Positions 59,192 to 64,000 of a DNA stretch of 64,000 nt are shown here, piece after piece. Source of the DNA: Gari tellinella (Eukaryota > Mollusca > Bivalvia > Cardiida > Psammobiidae); NCBI GenBank assembly GCA_922989275.2, contig OV277862.1, positions 62,261,832 through 62,325,831 on the forward strand, in the 5' to 3' direction. Both the position numbers and the translations under genes were made by a program. Below the pieces are notes generated by a model. The model ran no database searches, was not told the DNA's origin, and saw only the letters and a program-made list of their open reading frames with translations. Positions within the stretch are counted from its first letter, which is position 1. Each line of letters begins with the position of its first letter.

Positions 59192-62100
59192 TAGTTTATT
59201 GACTTATACTAAATACAAGTATCTCGTCACATTTAACATTCATACATAATCAAGTACAATCAGGTAAATGATATGGTAAGGTAAGGTAAACACACATACA
59301 CACACATACACATACATACAAACATGCATCAATGACATAAATTACAGAGAATGGTGTTAGTCATGACGTTGCAAAATGAAAATACATGTATAATACTTTT
59401 ATGGCTAATACATTTTTGACATTTCTTCTTTCAGGTAGCTTTCAAGAACACTTATTCAAAGAATGAAACTGTATATAAAACAATTCACAGATGACAATGT
59501 AGGAACATTTCATTGTACGTTAATTGTTTACGACAGTAGCTCAAGTCTAAGCTTTAACGCTTTAGATATATAGGTTGATTAAGACTGTTTTGTTTGTATT
59601 GCTTAAAAGCTCCACATACTTCAACAGATTTCGTCTGACATGGTAATATCTCTTGATATGAACCCTGCGTAAGTCTTTATATGCTGTACAGCAGAGAATG
59701 AAATGAAATTCGTCCTCGATATCAGTATTGCATAGTTTACAAATTCTTTTATTTCGTGGAACTCTATTCCGCGAATATCTATCGAACTATATACGAAGAT
59801 TATGAGAAGACACTCTAATCTTTGTTAAACATCTCCTAAGATTACTGGACAAAATTTTACTTAAGTATTCTTCAAATCCAAAATGGGGCTTAATGTATTT
59901 ATATAATGTATTTAAAACTTTACTTGTTTCCATATCGATCCACCACGTTTGCTAAAAATTATCAATAACTCTTTGTTTGAAAGTAACAATAAAATGATTT
60001 TTGTCAGTGGTCATTCCATACGAACATGAAACCATAATTATACAGTAACTGCTTTACTTTTGATACCCAGTTTGTTTTACCTTTTCCACACTCCTCAAGA
60101 GCAAACTGGTAAACCTTCTTTATAAGACAATTATTGCTTTGTACTACTTTAAACCAGTATTTAATAACAGACACAAGCCTATTAACATAAAGTGGGTATC
60201 TGCCCAATTCACCATATACGGCTGTTGTGCAGGTACTCTGTTTCACTCCCAAAACTGTTTTACAGAATTTAAGGTGAACTAATTCTAAGTCTTTCGATTT
60301 GTTAAATCCCATAAATTAACTTACATTTTACGGCTGGTGCATTTTCATTGCGTTTGAGTATATATTGTTATTCTGAATGAGCAAGAAGTTTACTAAAGTG
60401 TTAAATAAGTTCCTATTTTAGTATAGGCATAATTATGGTAATTAAAAATGTCACTATATAAAAAGTGGTATACTTTTTATAGGGCCCACTGTTAAAATAG
60501 AGCTACATATACCGGTATGTACTGGTTTATACTGTGTTTTTTCTGGTGATAAACATATACTTGAAAATGACAAGCTACATACGAATTTGCCCATTTACAT
60601 GTTAAACGCTTTAAGATTCATATTTCCACAATAAGAAGTACTGCCACTTTTATAGCTCTAACATAGGCACTGAAATAATAAGGCAAACATATTATGAGTG
60701 CTGCAACGTACTTTGGGATACACTATCAACCCATGGGTCCTAACGACGAGTATTCTCGTCCTTTACAAACAGTTTACCTGTTGATAGTATATTTGTCCTG
60801 TTCAAACTGTGTATAGACGATTCTATTTAAATGTTTTGCATGATTTATCTCCCCTGATAACTACTCTTCAAGCATTACAACGCTGCGCAACGAACGAAAT
60901 CGATAAGGAGTAAATACTTACCGCCTTAAGTACCCTGAATAGATCTATAAAAAGGTTATTTGCAAACAGTTTGAATCCTGATCAGACGCATAATTCGGCT
61001 TCTGATCAGGAACCGAACTGTTTGACACTCATAACGATATTAAGCTATATTTAAGTAAACTTACCTAGAAAATTCAGATTAAGAAATAGAAGCAGACGAC
61101 AGTTGTTATAACCCTATACTCATAGCCTGCTTCTAGTTTGAAGACAGACTACCGCTTAAAGCAGGTTCGGGGTAATGCGCTTAAAGGCGCATTCTGTTTA
61201 ACATTAAGCCTGCTTTAAGCAATCATCTGCTGTGATATAGAAAGTATTTCGTAAATGCGTAAAATTAGTAGATTCTATCGATAGAGAAAAGGGTTAAGCA
61301 GATGGGGGCGGTGTGGATAGAAATACCGAAAGGCAGAAAGGCAACCGAAAGTACTAGTATTGGTAAATGCAGTAAAATAAAATAAAAACATTATCTATTG
61401 ATAAATTTGACTATCTAGAGGTTGAGCTATACAGTTTCTCGTCGTATTAGAAACAAGGTATGGAGTAAAGACTTTACCCTTGCAGCGCGGTAGGATCCAA
61501 ACTGTTTGTCACTCGTATCGATATTTCGTCAGTAATAAGATACCTTAATTCTAATTTTAAAAGCATTTCGGAATGTAGCCAAAATTATCAACAGATAATG
61601 TTTTTCTTTAATTTAACTACATTAATTCTAACCTTGTCGAAAATCGTTATGTCTATTGTCCTAGGGTCAAGTTCGCTTGAAGATATTTTGTGATGGTCTT
61701 GATTACACGCTGCTGTTTAAAGCAAACTAAACGCTGATCTACAAGTATAACCTCCTAACCTCTAAAAGGAGCCTTTTGACAAGTTTCTGCACTGGTTGAC
61801 ATTTTGCAGTAGTAGATTGTAAAAGGAAAAAAACTAAATTGTCAAAATTTGAATAGACTTTATTGGAAACTGAAACTGTCTATTTGAAGTTTCAGTGGCG
61901 AATGTTTTACAGTAACATCTATTGAAATGTTGCATGTGTGTCATATTGACATTTTGTTCTCCAGCTCGAAGAGAGATCATGTAAGTGTTGCACACTAAAT
62001 TTCCAATGCACATTCGTTTTAACAAGGTAAATCTGCATTCAAATTATTTTTTCAGGGTACAGCTAGTGTTCAGGACAGGTAGGAAGTTGGAATATTATCA

Positions 62101-63839
62101 AATCCTCACTTTAACCATTTTCCTCTCCGTGTCTTCTTAAATGATTTCAACATGGTCTTTACAGCTTTACATAGTTTAACTTTATTAACCCATTGACAAC
62201 TCAAACTTGAAATGAACAACCCAGTTTCCAGCTATGTTTAATCCATTTTTGACAACCAGTATTTACAGTTGTTCATATTGTATTGTAAAAAGACAAACAG
62301 TGCAGGCCCTGATCAAAGCACCACTATAGGAGCCTTCATGATCTACCCTGTGCACCTGTGATGACAATAAAGACATTGTCTGCCTGTCTGATTGGATTGG
62401 ATAATGGTCGACACTGTTTGTTCAGAACAAGTGTACGTGTTACAGGCACAGTGTCTGTAAAGGGTGTATGCATGTGTATGCATCACTAGTGATCAGTGGG
62501 TTAAGAATGTTGTACATTAATTCAAAAGCCAATTTGGTCCAATCACTTCAGTAATATTCATGTGATGATTCTCACGTCTGGCCCCAAGGCTATAAAACAT
62601 TTTTAGTTTAGTCTGAACTCGTTCTCAAACGTTTGTTTGGTCAGATTTGGTTGCGTACGATTTCAGACTCAATTCAAACTTTTCATAACATTTGACCCTG
62701 ATCAGATTCCAATGTGTGTGACACCTGTGCCGACTTTTAAACTAGAATTTAAGCAGGGCATATTATGTTGGTCAGACAATTAACCCTTTCGGCGCCAAAT
62801 TATTCGAGAGTTTTCCCATTCACCGCTTTATTGTCGTTTGTTTCAGTCGTGTTGTCTTCAAGAACGTTTCAAAGTTAGATTAAAGGTTGTATGACTTAAG
62901 AAATATCGATAAGAGTGTCAAACGTGTTACGCGGCTTCTGGTCTGGATCCAAACTGTTTGCAAAGTTTTCTTTATGCGACTACGGCGCCGAAATGGTTTT
63001 AACAGATTGTAAAAATTGCAGTGAAATATTAATTGCACTACAACATACTTACAGGTATGCAGAGATGCATAAGAAAATATCGGACTTCCATAAGACCTGG
63101 GCGAGGAACAGCATAAACAAGGACAGGGAATTAAATGGCATACTTGGCCAGTCTTTCTCTTTATTCCGGGAAAAAGAGAGAATCAACGAGAGCATCCAGC
63201 ATATAGCAGGTACTTGTTGTAATGGTTTGAATTTGGTTTTGGGTATATTGATATAACTAATTGCTCCATAAATTCGCCTGTTTCTATGCCTCCACCGAAG
63301 AAATTATAGTTCCAATTTATACAACCATGGATATGCATCGTAAGAATCTGAGCAGATGGTAGCTTAAAGCAGGCTGAAAGAAAGCAAAACACATTCAGCT
63401 TTACTCCCAACCTCCTTTAAGAGGTCACCTCCTATAAAACGAGAAACAGCCGTACGGTCGCCGTCGAGTAAAGAGTTACATAAAAATTACTATGTTAACC
63501 GGAACTTAAGCCATTAATGCCTATTGTTCACACAAGTAGACAATTACAATCATTGTAGTCGACCATGGAGTGACGCTGCAATTTACGGCGACACTTCAGG
63601 GTCTGTACTGTGTGCTATTTCATATTTCGTTTAAACGAGTTTGATATACTTCAGATGGAGGGCCATACATATGTTTTCACCAGAAGACTTTGTTCGTTAA
63701 CAACCCGTCTACTCCCTTGAAAATTGAGAACTTTGTAACAGAGACTGCATTGGGACCTTCCTCCACAACTAGATATAAGTTGAAGTTGTTACAGGGAACG
63801 CGCCATGTGCTCTGGGAAACTAATATAGAATCGCTTCAG
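52303..63839 (+). CDS. RING-less tandem B-box (TRIM-like) protein, 7 coding exons, 3' end outside window
   Basis: Spliced exons 52303-53280, 54963-55058, 55557-55658, 56367-56501, 62056-62078, 63055-63209 and 63655-63839 give 1674 nt, 558 codons, open throughout. All introns are GT-AG; phases are 0,0,0,0,2,1,0. The ATG has a good context (acaATGG) and an in-frame TAA two codons upstream, so this start is firm. Residues 1-220 are unusual, with an Asn/Thr/Gly-rich stretch at about 18-50 and no RING. Residues 230-266 form a B-box1-like cluster (C230, C233, C241, C244, C249, H257, H266) and 280-310 a B-box2 (C280, H283, C291, C294, C299, C302, H310). Exons 2-6 encode charged, helical-looking sequence as expected of a TRIM coiled coil. 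Such proteins are abundant in bivalves and are often linked to innate immunity or ubiquitin pathways; without a RING, E3 activity is not expected. The C-terminal domain is not visible. Confidence 0.88.
54051..54282. mobile_element. Family E MITE, full, in TRIM-like intron 1
   Basis: GGGCCCGTTTCATAAAACTT to AAGTTTTATGAAACGGGCCC. It lies between two about 100-bp direct repeats (53935-54050 and 54363-54470, both with AGAGGTATGGAATGA and GAAAACCAGGGG). Confidence 0.82.
54963..55058 (+). CDS. TRIM-like gene, coding exon 2
   Basis: 32 codons, phase 0 on both sides, between ctgtaacag and GAG|GTAAAC. It starts SKLVADMENLNKAMSSL and is acidic and helical, consistent with the start of a coiled coil. 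It is below the length at which open frames are usually reported; it was found by joining frames. Confidence 0.85.
55340..55497 (+). mobile_element. Family A core with CAGGGCT-type right end, in TRIM-like intron 2
   Basis: AAAGCAGAATGCGCCTTCAG then GCGCATTCTGC; ends GGAGAAATGGCAGTCCTGG. Confidence 0.55.
55557..55658 (+). CDS. TRIM-like gene, coding exon 3
   Basis: 34 codons, phase 0/0, acceptor ctatattgcag and donor CAG|GTAATA. Encodes MLALYKKERIRQEFVSFHEM and on, with regularly spaced charged and hydrophobic residues as in a coiled coil. Confidence 0.85.
56367..56501 (+). CDS. TRIM-like gene, coding exon 4
   Basis: 45 codons, phase 0/0, acceptor ttgttttaaaag and a consensus donor ATG|GTAAGT. 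Encodes EVSTHLSGVWRDHETVFTGL and on, ending in FTFMM. It is followed by the longest intron (5554 bp). Confidence 0.83.
56977..57227 (+). mobile_element. Family D MITE, full, in TRIM-like intron 4
   Basis: TTAACTCTTTCCTCCCTGAA to GTTCAAAGGGTTAA with TTAA at both ends. Both palindrome arms carry TGATCAG rather than AGATCAG. Confidence 0.8.
58815..59040 (+). pseudogene. Degenerate Tc1/mariner-type transposase fragment
   Basis: With one frameshift and two in-frame stops the frame reads SPDLD, IEHI*DHFGRRVYNGV, and APVQEWNGISQYRIKHVVCR then MRNGIARL. This matches the C-terminal Tc1-type pattern SPDLxxIEHIWD...GRR...EWNxIPQ...RLxxSMRRR, including the catalytic-region Glu of IEHIWD. The Trp is now a stop codon. 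Only about 75 residues remain. Located in intron 4 of the TRIM-like gene. Confidence 0.65.
59153..60315 (-). pseudogene. 5'-truncated LINE (reverse transcriptase C-terminal region) with GATA-repeat tail
   Basis: Minus strand: an open piece at 60312-60004 (HLKFCKTVLGVKQSTCTTAV, GELGRYPLYVNRL), then after stops LNTLYKYIKPHFGFEEYL, IRVSSHNLRI and VPRNKRICKLCNTDIEDEFH followed by FILCC, the C-terminal Cys/His motif of jockey/CR1-like LINE proteins. The element ends in (TATC)n at 59192-59157, the simple-repeat tail usual for such LINEs. Several stops make it dead. In intron 4 of the TRIM-like gene, antisense to it. Confidence 0.75.
59157..59192. repeat. (GATA)n microsatellite at LINE 3' end
   Basis: Nine GATA units in a row, next to the LINE remnant. 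A CA/CATA-rich stretch follows at 59289-59323. Confidence 0.9.
60880..61106. mobile_element. Family C MITE, degraded, in TRIM-like intron 4
   Basis: Palindrome TCCTGATCAGACGCATAATT / GGCTTCTGATCAGGAACCGA and GCAGACGACAGTTG. Confidence 0.6.
61107..61297 (+). mobile_element. Family A MITE, shortened
   Basis: ATAACCCTATACTCATAGCC to GAGAAAAGGGTTAA. In TRIM-like intron 4. Confidence 0.55.
62056..62078 (+). CDS. TRIM-like gene, 23-nt micro-exon 5
   Basis: Preceded by a strong polypyrimidine tract and ttttttcag, followed by CAG|GTAGGA. It reads GTASVQD plus two bases (AG). The next exon supplies G, giving Arg, and the frame of exon 6 is then exactly the open one. Skipping the micro-exon would shift the frame, which supports it as real, although 23-nt exons need transcript proof. 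Confidence 0.68.
62185..62505. mobile_element. Family D MITE with a short insertion, in TRIM-like intron 5
   Basis: CATTGACAACTCAAACTTGA, ACAAACAGTGCAGGCCCTGA, and after an unrelated 60-bp piece (GATGACAATAAAGACATTGT) GTCGACACTGTTTG. Intervening piece looks like a retroposed 3' tail. Confidence 0.45.
62780..63002. mobile_element. Family C MITE, in TRIM-like intron 5 next to exon 6
   Basis: TTAACCCTTTCGGCGCCAAA to CGGCGCCGAAATGGTTTTAA; palindrome reduced to one arm. Its end is 52 bp from the exon 6 acceptor. Confidence 0.65.
63055..63209 (+). CDS. TRIM-like gene, coding exon 6
   Basis: 155 nt, entering with one base and leaving with one base (phases 2 then 1). Acceptor catacttacag, donor CAG|GTACTT. 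Encodes YAEMHKKISDFHKTWARNSI and on, a charged helical segment. A family C inverted-repeat element ends only about 50 bp upstream of the acceptor (62780-63002). Confidence 0.85.
63262..63475 (-). mobile_element. Family A MITE, degraded, in TRIM-like intron 6
   Basis: TTAAAGCAGGCTGAAAGAAA and CTTTACTCCCAACCTCCTTT; ends decayed. Confidence 0.45.
63655..63839 (+). CDS. TRIM-like gene, coding exon 7 (last one visible)
   Basis: 185 nt, completes the split codon as GAT (Asp) and ends at CAG|GTGAAC in phase 0. Encodes GGPYICFHQKTLFVNNPSTP and on, finishing ETNIESLQ. The sequence is less helical than exons 2-6, probably the linker or the start of the C-terminal domain. The remaining 161 bases look intronic. 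Confidence 0.82.
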
Positions 63840-64000
63840 GTGAACTGCTTTATCTTATATATTAAGCCTATATTGTTTGTTTAAAGTAACTTGTGAAGGG
63901 CGTCAACAAACTTTGAATAGTATATGTTTGTCTAATTATTGTAATCTATGGAATTGTCTTTAATTTGAAAGTGTTGAGATTTGAAATCAAGTAATTTGAG

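Overview
This is a window of animal nuclear DNA, AT-rich, with split genes, GT-AG introns and very dense interspersed repeats. The repeat vocabulary (elements ending in an 'agctcacc...ggtgagctaaaaac' hairpin with 150-160 bp tandem cores, and many short inverted-repeat elements with perfect central palindromes) points to a bivalve mollusc. A dreissenid or similar heterodont is my guess from memory, not something the sequence proves.

Three protein-coding loci are supported. (1) On the minus strand, two exons of a mitochondrial ribosomal protein mL41 (MRPL41) gene lie at 30368-30465 and 23926-24297, separated by a 6.07 kb repeat-filled intron. The last exon carries an almost perfect in-frame 159 bp tandem duplication. 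The first exon was not found. (2) On the minus strand, a single-exon gene at 39426-39986 encodes an unrecognised, very basic protein with a mitochondrial-type N-terminus. It sits between a transposon end 47 bp downstream and a 3.4 kb inverted-repeat transposon inserted 100 bp upstream of its start codon. (3) On the plus strand, at least seven coding exons of a RING-less, tandem B-box (TRIM-like) protein run from 52303 to 63839, and the gene continues past the window. Every exon junction keeps frame, and one exon is only 23 nt. About 6 kb upstream is a repeat-free promoter-like stretch with CCAAT, a textbook ISRE and a TATA box, which could be its promoter.

Layout. 1-9 kb: short inverted-repeat elements, a tRNA-like-bearing element (4.3-5.1 kb) and a fold-back element with 16-18 bp tandem ends and a perfect 10 bp target duplication (5.85-7.6 kb). 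9-14 kb: a possible CRE/YY1-type promoter, a large palindrome and a satellite-bearing element. 14-19 kb: MITEs. 19.4-23 kb: three Helitron-like elements with tandem cores. 23.9-30.5 kb: MRPL41, with many nested insertions in its intron. 30.9-39.4 kb: Helitron-like, palindromic and hAT-like material with nested insertions. 39.4-43.5 kb: the basic-protein gene and the fold-back element beside it. 43.6-52 kb: MITEs around the ISRE promoter region. 52-64 kb: the TRIM-like gene, whose 5.55 kb intron 4 holds a dead Tc1/mariner transposase fragment and a 5'-truncated LINE.

Most of the window is transposon. Several insertions can be read exactly from their target duplications, and some are nested, so relative ages can be inferred. 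I label the small families A-G in the feature list and describe each at its first entry. Families with different ends share the same kind of about 60 bp perfect central palindrome, which is the most unusual genome-scale pattern here. No rRNA, functional tRNA or CRISPR array was seen.
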